This document shows, in pieces, positions 1-5,393 of a stretch of 5,393 nt of DNA. The DNA lies in contig CAKQBM010000118.1 of the NCBI GenBank assembly GCA_934216185.1, positions 1-5,393 on the forward strand, read 5' to 3'. The position numbers and the translations under genes were made by a program. The DNA is from an uncultured Streptococcus sp. (lineage in GTDB: Bacteria; Bacillota; Bacilli; Lactobacillales; Streptococcaceae). The notes beneath the pieces were generated by a model that saw only the letters and a list, made by a program, of their open reading frames with translations, had not been told where the DNA came from and did no database searches. The stretch's first letter is position 1. Each line of letters starts with the position of its first letter.

Positions 1-1127
1 TGATCAGGATCATCTGAAAAAGCTAGCAATTCAGCTTCTAAACGATTGAGTTTTTGATTATTTTGGACTAGATTTTCCTCTAACAGAGCTAAAGAGCTTT
101 CTTTATCAGATTTTTCTTGGCTGAGTAAATTTCTCTTATCCTCCAAAGCAGCCAAACGAGCTTGTGCTTCCTGTTGATTCAGGGCTACTTGCTCGGACTC
201 CAGTTTTGATAGGGCTAATTTTCTCTCTAAATCGCTAATCAAACTGGTCAAGTCCATCAAACTGCCCTGGTCTTTGGCCATTTCAGCCTGTAAATCTTGG
301 CGTTGCTTTTTAAGAGTTTGATTTTCTTCTTCTAATTTTTGACGCTTTTGGTAATAACTGGTCAAGAGTTTCTGAACCTGAGCCAACTCTTCTTCTGTCG
401 AGTCTAGTTCAGCCTTATTTTCCTTGATTTGAGCAACCAATACATCCAAGTAAATAGCCTTACGTTGAGCTTCCAAATCTAGAAACTTACGAGCATTCTC
501 AGCTTGCTTCTCAAGAGGCTTGATTTGATTATCCAACTCGTAGATAATGTCCTCTAAACGATCTAGATTGTCCTGAGTTTGCTGCAGTTTGCTTTCTGTT
601 TCTTTTCTGCGAGTCTTGTATTTCAAAACTCCTGCAGCTTCTTCGAAAATGGCACGGCGTTCTTCAGGCTTGGAGTTGAAAATCTCCTCAACCTTCCCTT
701 GGGAAATGATGGAGAAGGAATCTCGTCCCAAACCTGTATCCAAGAAAAGATCATGAATATCACGCAGACGGACTTTCTTGCCGTCAATCTTGTATTCGCT
801 ATCTCCACTACGATAGATATGGCGTTCTACCCTGATTTCTTGACCAGCATCCTTGATAAATCCGTCATGATTATCCAGAGTCACAACTACAGAAGCATAA
901 TTGAGCGGTTTGCGACTCTCTGTTCCGGCAAAGATGACATCCGGCATCTTGCCACCACGAAGACTCTTGACACTAGACTCCCCCAAGGCCCAACGCAGAC
1001 TTTCTGTAATATTCGACTTCCCAGATCCATTGGGTCCAACGACTGCCGTCACACCTTGGTCAAAGACGACCTTGGTCTTATCAGCAAAAGACTTGAATCC
1101 CTGAATTTCGATTTCCTTTAAATACAT
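1..1127 (-). CDS. smc: Chromosome partition protein SMC, N-terminal part (runs off window)
   Basis: SMC is the ATPase of the SMC-ScpA-ScpB condensin-like complex that organises and helps segregate the nucleoid. I translated the minus strand from the ATG at 1127-1125 to the window edge and found about 375 uninterrupted codons. The start gives [18 protein letters not shown], the typical SMC N-terminus. Walker A is GPNGSGKSN at residues 31-39, followed by an RGG segment and the Q-loop in [13 protein letters not shown] (Gln about 143). After [10 protein letters not shown], from about residue 170, the sequence turns into a Glu/Lys/Gln/Leu-rich heptad-like coiled coil, the first long arm. The hinge, second arm and C-terminal head with signature motif and Walker B lie outside the window; full SMC proteins are near 1180 aa, so about one third is present. 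The start overlaps the rnc stop by 10 nt, so the two genes are very likely cotranscribed and perhaps translationally coupled. An AAAGG ribosome-binding sequence lies just upstream inside rnc. Confidence 0.97.
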   Translation of the reverse strand, partial: MYLKEIEIQGFKSFADKTKVVFDQGVTAVVGPNGSGKSNITESLRWALGESSVKSLRGGKMPDVIFAGTESRKPLNYASVVVTLDNHDGFIKDAGQEIRVERHIYRSGDSEYKIDGKKVRLRDIHDLFLDTGLGRDSFSIISQGKVEEIFNSKPEERRAIFEEAAGVLKYKTRRKETESKLQQTQDNLDRLEDIIYELDNQIKPLEKQAENARKFLDLEAQRKAIYLDVLVAQIKENKAELDSTEEELAQVQKLLTSYYQKRQKLEEENQTLKKQRQDLQAEMAKDQGSLMDLTSLISDLERKLALSKLESEQVALNQQEAQARLAALEDKRNLLSQEKSDKESSLALLEENLVQNNQKLNRLEAELLAFSDDPD

Positions 1128-1816
1128 GAATCCAGCCCTTTCTCAACGGCATTTTTGGCAGCTTCCTGCTCTGCTAATTTCTTAGAACGACCTTGACCTT
1201 GACCAATGCTCTTACCTTCAACTAGAACTTCTACATTAAAGACCTTATCATGGGCAGGACCCGTTTCAGAAATCACCTGATAACGGATAGCCACATCGCC
1301 ATTGACCTGAAGTAACTCTTGGAGATGGGTTTTGTAGTCTGTAATCATCTCAAACTCGCCTGCTTCAACCTTAGGAATCATAACTTGATAGATAAATTCC
1401 TTGACCTTGGCCACATCCTTATCCAAAAGAAGGGCACCAAGAAAGGCCTCAAAGGCATCACCAAGAATGGTATCACGATTGCGCCCACCAGACTTTTCTT
1501 CCCCCTTACCCAGCTTGATAAACTGATCAAACTGGCAATCACGCGCAAAACCAGCCAAACTTTCCTCGCGGACAATCATGGCACGGAGTTTAGACAAGTC
1601 ACCCTCAGGCTTTTTAGGATATTTTTTATACAGATATTCTGAAATCAATAACTGTAGAACAGCGTCTCCTAAAAATTCCAAGCGTTCATTGTGTGAAATT
1701 TTTAAGAGGCGGTGCTCATTGGCATAACTCGTATGAGTAAAGGCAGTCTCCAGTAACTTTTTGTCTGCAAATTCGATTGCAAAATGGTTCTTTAGTACAG
1801 TTTGTAATTCTTTCAT
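1118..1816 (-). CDS. rnc: Ribonuclease III
   Basis: RNase III is the cytoplasmic, Mg-dependent double-strand-specific endonuclease that processes the 30S rRNA precursor and cleaves structured mRNAs and sense-antisense duplexes. The 232-aa product is full length. The RNase III signature [11 protein letters not shown] sits at residues 43-53, with expected metal ligands Glu47 and Asp51, and the second acidic pair Asp120 and Glu123 lies in [12 protein letters not shown]-terminal dsRNA-binding domain covers about residues 160-228, starting [11 protein letters not shown] and ending with the basic, Ala-rich [16 protein letters not shown] helix. All catalytic residues are present, so it should be active. 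The ATG at 1816 is preceded by AAAGAGG five bases upstream, and an extended -10 promoter lies about 35-60 bp upstream. The gene is followed by smc with a 10-nt overlap, an rnc-smc order common in streptococci. Confidence 0.98.
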   Translation of the reverse strand: MKELQTVLKNHFAIEFADKKLLETAFTHTSYANEHRLLKISHNERLEFLGDAVLQLLISEYLYKKYPKKPEGDLSKLRAMIVREESLAGFARDCQFDQFIKLGKGEEKSGGRNRDTILGDAFEAFLGALLLDKDVAKVKEFIYQVMIPKVEAGEFEMITDYKTHLQELLQVNGDVAIRYQVISETGPAHDKVFNVEVLVEGKSIGQGQGRSKKLAEQEAAKNAVEKGLDSCI

Positions 1817-1850
1817 ACCAACCTCTTTCTAACTGATAACAGTCCTTTTT

Positions 1851-1879
1851 ATTATATCAAAAAAAGCCCCCTGAGTCAC
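1851..1879 (-). promoter_or_regulatory. Sigma-A promoter of rnc-smc (extended -10)
   Basis: On the minus strand a perfect TATAAT lies at 1856-1851, directly preceded by TGA, giving an extended -10 (TGnTATAAT). Exactly 17 bp upstream is GTGACT (1879-1874), which matches four of six bases of TTGACA. The predicted start near 1844 gives a leader of about 28 nt that carries the AAAGAGG ribosome-binding site of rnc. The spacer contains a run of seven T (see the possible hairpin at 1859-1893). This is inferred from sequence only. Confidence 0.75.
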
Positions 1880-1893
1880 TTTAAAACGGGACT
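1859..1893 (-). terminator. Possible weak terminator upstream of the rnc -10
   Basis: On the minus strand AGTCCC (1893-1888) can pair with GGGGGCT (1871-1865; one G-T pair, one G unpaired), followed at once by seven T (1865-1859). This resembles a Rho-independent terminator, but the loop is long (about 16 nt) and the element overlaps the -35 and spacer of the rnc promoter. It could limit readthrough from the tRNA/BOX side into rnc. It may also be a chance product of the promoter sequence. Confidence 0.3.
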
Positions 1894-1934
1894 GGAGAGG
1901 ATTTGGGCATTCTTTAGACAGAGATTTACAGTTT

Positions 1935-2145
1935 TATACTCAATGAAAATCAAAGAGCAAACTAGGAAGCTAGCCACAGGCTGCTCAAAGCACTGCTTTG
2001 AGGTTGTAGATAAGACTGACGAAGTCAGCTCAAAGCACTGCTTTGAGGTTGTGGATAGAACTGACGAAGTCAGCTCAAAACATGATTTTGAGGTTGTAGA
2101 TGAAGCGACGCTGACGTGGTTTGAAGAGATTTTCGAAGAGTTTTA
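1935..2145 (-). mobile_element. BOX element (boxA-boxB-boxB-partial B-boxC)
   Basis: This 211-bp non-coding repeat has the composition of the pneumococcal BOX family. On the minus strand it begins with boxA (CTCTTCGAAAATCTCTTC from about 2140, then CACGTCAGCGTCGC), runs through 45-bp boxB units, and ends in boxC (TTTGCTCTTTGATTTTCATT ending near 1941, then GAGTATA). The ends are complementary: 1938-1941 pairs with 2138-2141 and 1945-1951 with 2128-2134, so the transcript can close into one long branched structure. The boxA inner part is shorter than the form I remember: after the GCGTCGC segment it joins boxB-like sequence directly, without the usual CTTGCCGTA stretch. BOX elements are thought to be non-autonomous elements spread by a transposase supplied in trans; none is encoded here. 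The element lies between the tRNA-Arg terminator and the rnc promoter. I recognised the family from memory, so the subunit edges are approximate. Confidence 0.93.
1983..2100. repeat. boxB tandem repeats, 45-bp period
   Basis: Two complete 45-bp units (1983-2027 and 2028-2072) differ at only a few positions. A third, partial copy (2073-about 2100) runs into boxA. Each full unit holds two hairpins: CTCAAAGC/GCTTTGAG with a 3-nt loop, and CTGAC/GTCAG around GAA. The third copy has CTCAAAA/TTTTGAG, where a G-C pair of the other copies is replaced by A-T on both sides, so pairing is kept despite sequence change. Confidence 0.9.
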
Positions 2146-2170
2146 GGGACACATTTAGAGCAGTGTAAAG

Positions 2171-2197
2171 AAAAAAGCCCTATTTAAAGGCTTTTTT
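2171..2197 (-). terminator. Rho-independent terminator after tRNA-Arg
   Basis: A 9-bp stem AAAAAAGCC (2171-2179) / GGCTTTTTT (2189-2197) has a loop of about 9 nt. It ends in a T run on either strand, so it could act in both directions. It lies 12 nt beyond the 3' end of the minus-strand tRNA, where a tRNA terminator is expected. The stem has only three G-C pairs. Confidence 0.8.
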
Positions 2198-2209
2198 AGG
2201 ATGTTTACA

Positions 2210-2281
2210 TCCACCCTGAGGGAATCGAACCCCCATCTCAAGAACCGGAATCTTACGTGATATCCATTACACTAAGGGTGG
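2210..2281 (-). tRNA. tRNA-Arg, anticodon CCG
   Basis: The minus strand folds into a complete 72-nt cloverleaf. The acceptor stem CCACCCT pairs with AGGGTGG, with discriminator A73 at position 2210. The D arm has GTG/CAC pairs and the conserved TAATGGATAT loop. The anticodon stem TAAGA/TCTTG carries the loop TTCCGGT, so the anticodon is CCG at 2248-2246 and reads the arginine codon CGG. The T arm GGGGG/CCCTC surrounds TTCGATT. No CCA is encoded; the bases after A73 are TGT, so CCA must be added by nucleotidyltransferase. The layout resembles the Bacillus tRNA-Arg with U8, A9 and G10. The gene has its own promoter upstream and a terminator 12 nt downstream. It lies 66 bp after the guaC stop. 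Confidence 0.95.
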
Positions 2282-2292
2282 AAACTTGTTTT

Positions 2293-2321
2293 ATTATAAC
2301 AGAAATTTGCTCTAATAACAA
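2293..2321 (-). promoter_or_regulatory. Promoter of tRNA-Arg
   Basis: On the minus strand TTGTTA (2321-2316) and TATAAT (2298-2293) are separated by 17 bp, and TGT directly before the -10 makes an extended -10. The -10 ends 11 bp before the first tRNA base, leaving only a short 5' leader for RNase P to remove. It lies in the guaC-tRNA gap. Confidence 0.75.
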
Positions 2322-2347
2322 GTTTTTTTCTGGTCAGATAGCCCGTC

Positions 2348-3334
2348 TTAGTGGGAAGCATCCCCATTCCAGATAGAGTTTTTCACGATCACGTAATCAA
2401 CGTGTTTAAGGTCAGCAACCTGACGTCCACCTGCGTATGAAATAGCACTTTGAAGATCCTGTTCCATCTCAGTCAAAGTATCTTGCAAATGACCTTTGGC
2501 AGGAAGCAAGATACGTTTTCCTTCGACGTTTTTATAAGCTCCTTTTTGGTATTGAGAAGCTGAACCATAGTATTCTTTGAACTGTTCACCATCAACTTCA
2601 ATCGTTTTCCCTGGACTTTCGATATGTCCTGCAAAGAGGGAACCAATCATGACCATGCTAGCACCGAAACGGATAGACTTGGCAATGTCACCGTGAGTAC
2701 GAATTCCTCCATCAGCGATAATCGGTTTACGCGCAGCCTTAGCACACCAGCGTAGAGCAGCCAACTGCCAACCACCTGTACCAAAACCAGTCTTGACCTT
2801 GGTGATACAAACCTTACCAGGACCGATTCCAACCTTAGTCGCATCCGCACCAGCATTTTCCAATTCACGTACAGCTTCTGGTGTTCCCACATTTCCAGCA
2901 ATGACAAAAGTATCTGGCAATTCTTTCTTGATATGCTGAATCATAGAAATCACGCTATCTGCATGACCATGGGCAATGTCAATCGTGATGTATTCTGGAG
3001 CATCAGCCTTGAGCTGGCTAACAAAATCATACTCATAGTCCTTAACACCGACAGAGATAGAAGCAATGAGCCCTTGATCATGCATGCGCTTGATAAAAGG
3101 AATTCGTCCTGCTTCATCAAAACGATGCATAATGTAGAAGTAACCACCTTTAGCCAGTTGCTCTGCTACATTTTCATCCAAAATCGTCTGCATATTAGCT
3201 GGCACAACAGGTAGTTTAAAAGTGTGATTTCCTAGCGTGACGCTTGTGTCTGCTTCTGCACGGCTTTTAATCACACATTTATTTGGAATCAATTGAATAT
3301 CTTCGTAATCAAAAATTGGAAATTCATTTAACAT
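2348..3334 (-). CDS. guaC: GMP reductase (GuaC, Gram-positive type)
   Basis: GMP reductase converts GMP to IMP and ammonia with NADPH, returning guanine nucleotides to the IMP branch point. The 328-aa product is a complete IMPDH/GMPR-family (beta/alpha)8 barrel with no CBS domains inserted. [20 protein letters not shown] opens the barrel, and [12 protein letters not shown] at 144-155 is a typical strand and loop of the family. The catalytic loop is [15 protein letters not shown] at about 169-183 with the nucleophile Cys176. It is followed by FGTGGWQ (184-190), which marks the GMP reductase form common in Gram-positives rather than IMP dehydrogenase. [16 protein letters not shown] and MIGSLFAG supply the phosphate-binding glycines. 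The ATG at 3334 has a weak ribosome-binding match (AAACGAG, about 8 nt spacing). A strong promoter, a PurBox and a folded leader precede it. No convincing terminator lies between guaC and the tRNA. Confidence 0.97.
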   Translation of the reverse strand: MLNEFPIFDYEDIQLIPNKCVIKSRAEADTSVTLGNHTFKLPVVPANMQTILDENVAEQLAKGGYFYIMHRFDEAGRIPFIKRMHDQGLIASISVGVKDYEYDFVSQLKADAPEYITIDIAHGHADSVISMIQHIKKELPDTFVIAGNVGTPEAVRELENAGADATKVGIGPGKVCITKVKTGFGTGGWQLAALRWCAKAARKPIIADGGIRTHGDIAKSIRFGASMVMIGSLFAGHIESPGKTIEVDGEQFKEYYGSASQYQKGAYKNVEGKRILLPAKGHLQDTLTEMEQDLQSAISYAGGRQVADLKHVDYVIVKNSIWNGDASH

Positions 3335-3354
3335 ATCGATGTCTCGTTTCTTTT

Positions 3355-3400
3355 GTAATGACCTACCTATGCTCTCGCATCACTACGTCTTTTCCGACGT
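3355..3400 (-). promoter_or_regulatory. Structured 5' leader of guaC (two hairpins)
   Basis: Within the predicted leader of about 70 nt, the minus strand can form ACGTC/GACGT (3400-3396 with 3389-3385) around GGAAAA. A second hairpin has GTAGTG/CATTAC (3386-3381 with 3360-3355) stacked on ATGC/GCAT (3380-3377 with 3372-3369), with a GAGA tetraloop of the GNRA type and an 8-nt bulge AGGTAGGT (3368-3361). The two hairpins share two bases, so they compete slightly. No T run follows, so this is not a terminator. I do not recognise a known riboswitch class. The folding is by eye. Confidence 0.4.
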
Positions 3401-3411
3401 TTCCTTAATCA

Positions 3412-3440
3412 ATTATAAATCAAAGTACAGTTTTTGTCAA
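3412..3440 (-). promoter_or_regulatory. Consensus sigma-A promoter of guaC
   Basis: On the minus strand a perfect TTGACA (3440-3435) and a perfect TATAAT (3417-3412) are separated by exactly 17 bp. Transcription would start near 3405, leaving a leader of about 70 nt before the guaC ATG. A promoter this close to consensus should be strong without an activator, which bears on how the PurBox upstream acts. Confidence 0.88.
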
Positions 3441-3462
3441 ATAATGTTATAAATTAAAAAAT

Positions 3463-3475
3463 ATAGTTCGGATTT
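3463..3475 (-). promoter_or_regulatory. Putative PurR operator (PurBox) upstream of guaC
   Basis: The minus strand reads AAATCCGAACTAT at 3475-3463, an exact match to the PurBox consensus AWWWCCGAACWWT known for the PurR activator of Lactococcus lactis. PurR there responds to PRPP and controls purine genes. The site centre is about 64 bp upstream of the predicted guaC start, in the range used by upstream-binding activators. I saw no second CCGAAC core in this intergenic region. Binding is an inference from the motif and from the purine role of guaC. Confidence 0.6.
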
Positions 3476-3489
3476 TATTGTATGAATAA

Positions 3490-3524
3490 CAATAAAAAGT
3501 GGAGAGATTATTTTATCCCCACTT
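3490..3524 (-). terminator. Rho-independent terminator ending the leu operon
   Basis: On the minus strand AAGTGGGGA (3524-3516) pairs with TCTCCACTT (3505-3497; one G-T pair) over a loop of about 10 nt, followed by TTTTTATT. It starts 10 nt after the stop codon of the Sua5-family gene, so it closes the leuCD transcript before the guaC control region. Confidence 0.88.
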
Positions 3525-3534
3525 CTTCTCTATC

Positions 3535-4314
3535 CTAATAATACTCACCCTGACGGTAGTCCCATGAGTTAAAGGTATCTGAGAGATGCATCATGATTTT
3601 ATCAATGTCAAGCCCTTTGCGGATCACAACTGGGGCTGGTGATGTTGAACGAGCTCCTCCTTGTTCTGGGATGAGTTTGCCGTCTTTATCAACCATAGAG
3701 ACCATCACACCTTGCTCGTAGCGAGTTTCAATCGTTTTGTCAGGCTGGATTGATGCCACATAGTCGTCTGCCTCGATAACAAGGTCAACTGCCCCTTCGA
3801 TGCGTTCTCCGATACCTTCTACCTTACCACGATTTCCTTTTCCAGATGGGTTAGCTGATGAGGCATAAACCATCTTGCCTTCTTCCCAAAGTTTAGCGGC
3901 CAATTGTTCACCAGCTTTCCCAAACTTGATAACAAAGCAGCTAGTACCACGGACGTCCGTCATAAGTTCTTCACGGCCATCACCGTATGCTTTGAGTTTT
4001 TCAAAGGCTTCTGGTTTCCAAGGAAGGATACAACCAAGAAGAATATCTTCATCCCAATGTTTTTGGTAGAAGGCTTCAATTTCTGGGTTGAGTTGTGCTA
4101 AAGCACGAAGCTCATCCATGCTACCGCAGAGAACAACACCTGGTTTGTTACGATTACGCTCTTTAGCTGCGAACTTGCGTTCAAGACCTGCCTTGTCACT
4201 AGTCATGATGATATAACCAACTTTTGTAGGGCAAACGATACATCCGCCCTCACCTTTTAAAATGTCGTAGCCTTCTTGTGAAAGTGTTCCGTTCCATTGA
4301 ATGTGTTTTGTCAT
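3535..4314 (-). CDS. Sua5/YciO/YrdC-family protein (threonylcarbamoyl-AMP synthase-like)
   Basis: The family includes TsaC/Sua5, which makes threonylcarbamoyl-AMP from threonine, bicarbonate and ATP for the t6A modification of tRNA. In this 259-aa protein I see degenerate family motifs: CPTKVGY at 28-34 (usually PT-D/E-TVYG), the basic KERNRNKPGVVL at 51-62 (usually KxR..xPL), SSANPSGKGN at 152-161 (SANxSG), and a final VVIRKGLDI near 229-237, like the IRxGxI end of the domain. It has no full Sua5 C-terminal domain. The divergent first motif suggests a paralogue, possibly with a different substrate, rather than the housekeeping TsaC, which in many Firmicutes sits near prmC/prfA. The start at 4314 has AAAAGGA about 9 nt upstream. 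It lies 27 nt after leuD, with no terminator between, so it is probably the last gene of the leucine operon. Family assignment is fairly sure; function is not. Confidence 0.8.
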   Translation of the reverse strand: MTKHIQWNGTLSQEGYDILKGEGGCIVCPTKVGYIIMTSDKAGLERKFAAKERNRNKPGVVLCGSMDELRALAQLNPEIEAFYQKHWDEDILLGCILPWKPEAFEKLKAYGDGREELMTDVRGTSCFVIKFGKAGEQLAAKLWEEGKMVYASSANPSGKGNRGKVEGIGERIEGAVDLVIEADDYVASIQPDKTIETRYEQGVMVSMVDKDGKLIPEQGGARSTSPAPVVIRKGLDIDKIMMHLSDTFNSWDYRQGEYY

Positions 4315-4341
4315 AGTTCTATTTCCTTTTCTATTTTTCTT

Positions 4342-4935
4342 CTAATCCTGCCAGTAGGCTGGTCGTTGTTTTTCATAAGCAGCAATCAAATCTTCATACT
4401 GCAAGGTAATACCGATATCATCCAAACCATTTAAGAGTTTGTGTTTCCATTCTCTATCGATTTCAAAAGTGAATTCTCCAATTGGTGAGATGATTTTTTG
4501 TTGTTCCAAGTCCACAGTTACCTGATCACTTGGTTGTAGCTGGGCTAGTTTCTCTCTAACCTCTCTGGGCTGAACGATTGGTAACATGCCATTATTGAGT
4601 TCATTATTATAATGAATATCACCGAAAGATCCTGCAATCACGACCTTAAAACCGTAGTCCGCTAGGGCCCAAGCAGCGTGTTCCCTCGAAGACCCTGCGC
4701 CGAAGTTATCCCCTGAAATGAGAATACTAGCTTTCCGATATTCAGGTCGGTTAAAGACAAAGTCTGGGTCCTCAGTATACTTGTCATCCAGATAACGCCA
4801 AGCATACATGAGGTACTTACCAAAGCCTTTTTTATCAATTAACTTGAGAAACTGCTTGGGAAGGATTTGATCAGTATCGATATTATCATTCATGAGAGGA
4901 ACGGTCGTTCCCGTATAAACTGTAAATTTCTCCAT
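4342..4935 (-). CDS. leuD: 3-isopropylmalate dehydratase small subunit
   Basis: LeuD with LeuC forms isopropylmalate isomerase, which turns 2-isopropylmalate into 3-isopropylmalate in leucine synthesis. LeuD supplies the swivelling domain that completes the active site. The 197-aa product is full length. It shows [14 protein letters not shown] from residue 18, the substrate-binding loop [13 protein letters not shown] at 75-87 with the conserved SSREHA, and [19 protein letters not shown], the aconitase-swivel core. The ATG at 4935 lies 9 nt after the leuC stop. The gap itself is the ribosome-binding site (GGAGAGGAT directly before the ATG), so translation is likely coupled to leuC. The next gene follows after 27 nt. 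Nothing in it looks degenerate. Confidence 0.98.
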   Translation of the reverse strand: MEKFTVYTGTTVPLMNDNIDTDQILPKQFLKLIDKKGFGKYLMYAWRYLDDKYTEDPDFVFNRPEYRKASILISGDNFGAGSSREHAAWALADYGFKVVIAGSFGDIHYNNELNNGMLPIVQPREVREKLAQLQPSDQVTVDLEQQKIISPIGEFTFEIDREWKHKLLNGLDDIGITLQYEDLIAAYEKQRPAYWQD

Positions 4936-4944
4936 ATCCTCTCC

Positions 4945-5393
4945 TTACTGGGCTTCTGGCATTTGCCGAACATCTACGAAGCGCCCTGCAATAGCTGCCG
5001 CAGCTGCCATGGCTGGACTGCAGAGATGGGTCTTAGCACCAAAGCCTTGTCTATCTTCAAAGTTTCGATTGCTGGTTGAGGCACAGTGGACACCATCAGG
5101 TACCTTGTCAGGATTCATCCCTAGGCACATAGAACAACCTGGATCTCTCCACTCAAAGCCAGCATCTAGGAAAACCTTGTCCAAGCCCAACTTCTCAGCA
5201 GCTCGTTTTACAGGACGAGAGCCTGGAACCACGATAGCCGTTAAGTTAGGAGCAATTTTCTTTCCTTTGACAAATCGAGCCGCCAGCTGCAAGTCACTGA
5301 GACGAGCATTAGTACATGAGCCAATAAAGATATAGCCTAGTTCAATATCCGCTGGCTTTTGACCAGGCTCCAAACCCATATAATTGTAGGCTC
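4945..5393 (-). CDS. leuC: 3-isopropylmalate dehydratase large subunit, C-terminal part (runs off window)
   Basis: LeuC is the aconitase-family [4Fe-4S] subunit of isopropylmalate isomerase. About 148 codons are present; the reading frame is open to the window edge, and the residues before the first Met here (AYNY) match the family, so the Met at 5379 is internal (compare ALAYMGLKPG in E. coli LeuC). The cluster ligands are visible: one Cys in [12 protein letters not shown] and two in [27 protein letters not shown] and [13 protein letters not shown] complete the aconitase signature region. The stop (TAA at 4947-4945) is followed after 9 nt by leuD. The N-terminal two thirds, and presumably leuA/leuB further upstream, are outside the window. 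The reading frame is intact. Confidence 0.97.
   Translation of the reverse strand, partial: AYNYMGLEPGQKPADIELGYIFIGSCTNARLSDLQLAARFVKGKKIAPNLTAIVVPGSRPVKRAAEKLGLDKVFLDAGFEWRDPGCSMCLGMNPDKVPDGVHCASTSNRNFEDRQGFGAKTHLCSPAMAAAAAIAGRFVDVRQMPEAQ

Noticed and set aside
579..1121. 180-codon plus-strand open frame opposite smc
   Set aside because: It is antisense to the clear SMC head domain, whose conserved motifs explain the sequence, and its translation shows no recognisable domain.
1319..1642. 107-codon plus-strand open frame opposite rnc
   Set aside because: Antisense shadow of the RNase III coding sequence, with no recognisable family and no supported start.
1983..2100. Regular 45-bp repeats as a possible CRISPR array
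   Set aside because: The copies are directly adjacent with no unique spacers, have the known boxB sequence and hairpins, and no cas genes are nearby.
1943..2146. 67-codon plus-strand reading frame with a repeated SSKHCFEVVD motif
   Set aside because: It lies wholly inside the BOX element. The 45-bp repeat period is a multiple of three, which keeps the frame open and creates the apparent peptide repeat. There is no convincing ribosome-binding site.
2200..2230. Integration (att) site at the tRNA-Arg 3' end
   Set aside because: No integrase gene and no second copy of the tRNA 3' end occur in the window, and the flanking genes are ordinary chromosomal genes.
3335..3480. Purine riboswitch upstream of guaC
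   Set aside because: I find no three-way junction with the conserved purine-riboswitch core and loop-loop sequences; only two simple hairpins are present.
5009..5335. 108-codon plus-strand open frame opposite leuC
   Set aside because: Antisense to the conserved Fe-S cluster region of LeuC; the coding constraint is on the minus strand.
4945..5379. A short separate gene starting at the ATG at 5379
   Set aside because: The frame stays open upstream to the window edge and the Met is an internal, family-conserved position of LeuC, so this is the 3' part of a longer gene.

Overview
The window looks like a chromosomal segment of a low-GC streptococcus of the Mitis group (S. pneumoniae, S. mitis, S. 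oralis and close relatives). The evidence is a BOX element in the 1.9-2.1 kb region, a type of repeat best known from pneumococcus and its relatives. The proteins (RNase III of 232 aa, GMP reductase of 328 aa, SMC with a typical Firmicute ATPase head) and the sigma-A-type promoters fit the same group. Species cannot be settled from this sequence alone. All genes are on the minus strand, so transcription runs from high to low coordinates.

Layout in order of transcription: (1) 5393-3535 is the end of a leucine operon. It holds the 3' part of leuC, complete leuD 9 nt later, and 27 nt after that a Sua5/YciO/YrdC-family gene, closed by a strong Rho-independent terminator at 3490-3524. (2) 3475-2348 is guaC (GMP reductase). 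It has a near-perfect sigma-A promoter, an exact match to the lactococcal PurR operator (PurBox) upstream, and a leader of about 70 nt that can fold into two hairpins. (3) 2321-2171 is a tRNA-Arg(CCG) gene with its own promoter and terminator. (4) 2145-1935 is a BOX element with two full 45-bp boxB units plus part of a third. (5) 1879-1 is rnc, with an extended -10 promoter, followed by smc. These two overlap by 10 nt, and smc runs off the low-coordinate end.

Functionally this is housekeeping and biosynthesis: leucine synthesis (isopropylmalate isomerase, LeuC plus LeuD), purine interconversion (GMP to IMP), tRNA supply, dsRNA processing and chromosome organisation. I see no defence island, prophage, CRISPR array or toxin-antitoxin pair, and I do not claim a new multigene system. 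The points most worth checking are the PurBox and folded leader of guaC, the divergent Sua5-like gene in the leucine operon, and the BOX element next to the rnc promoter.
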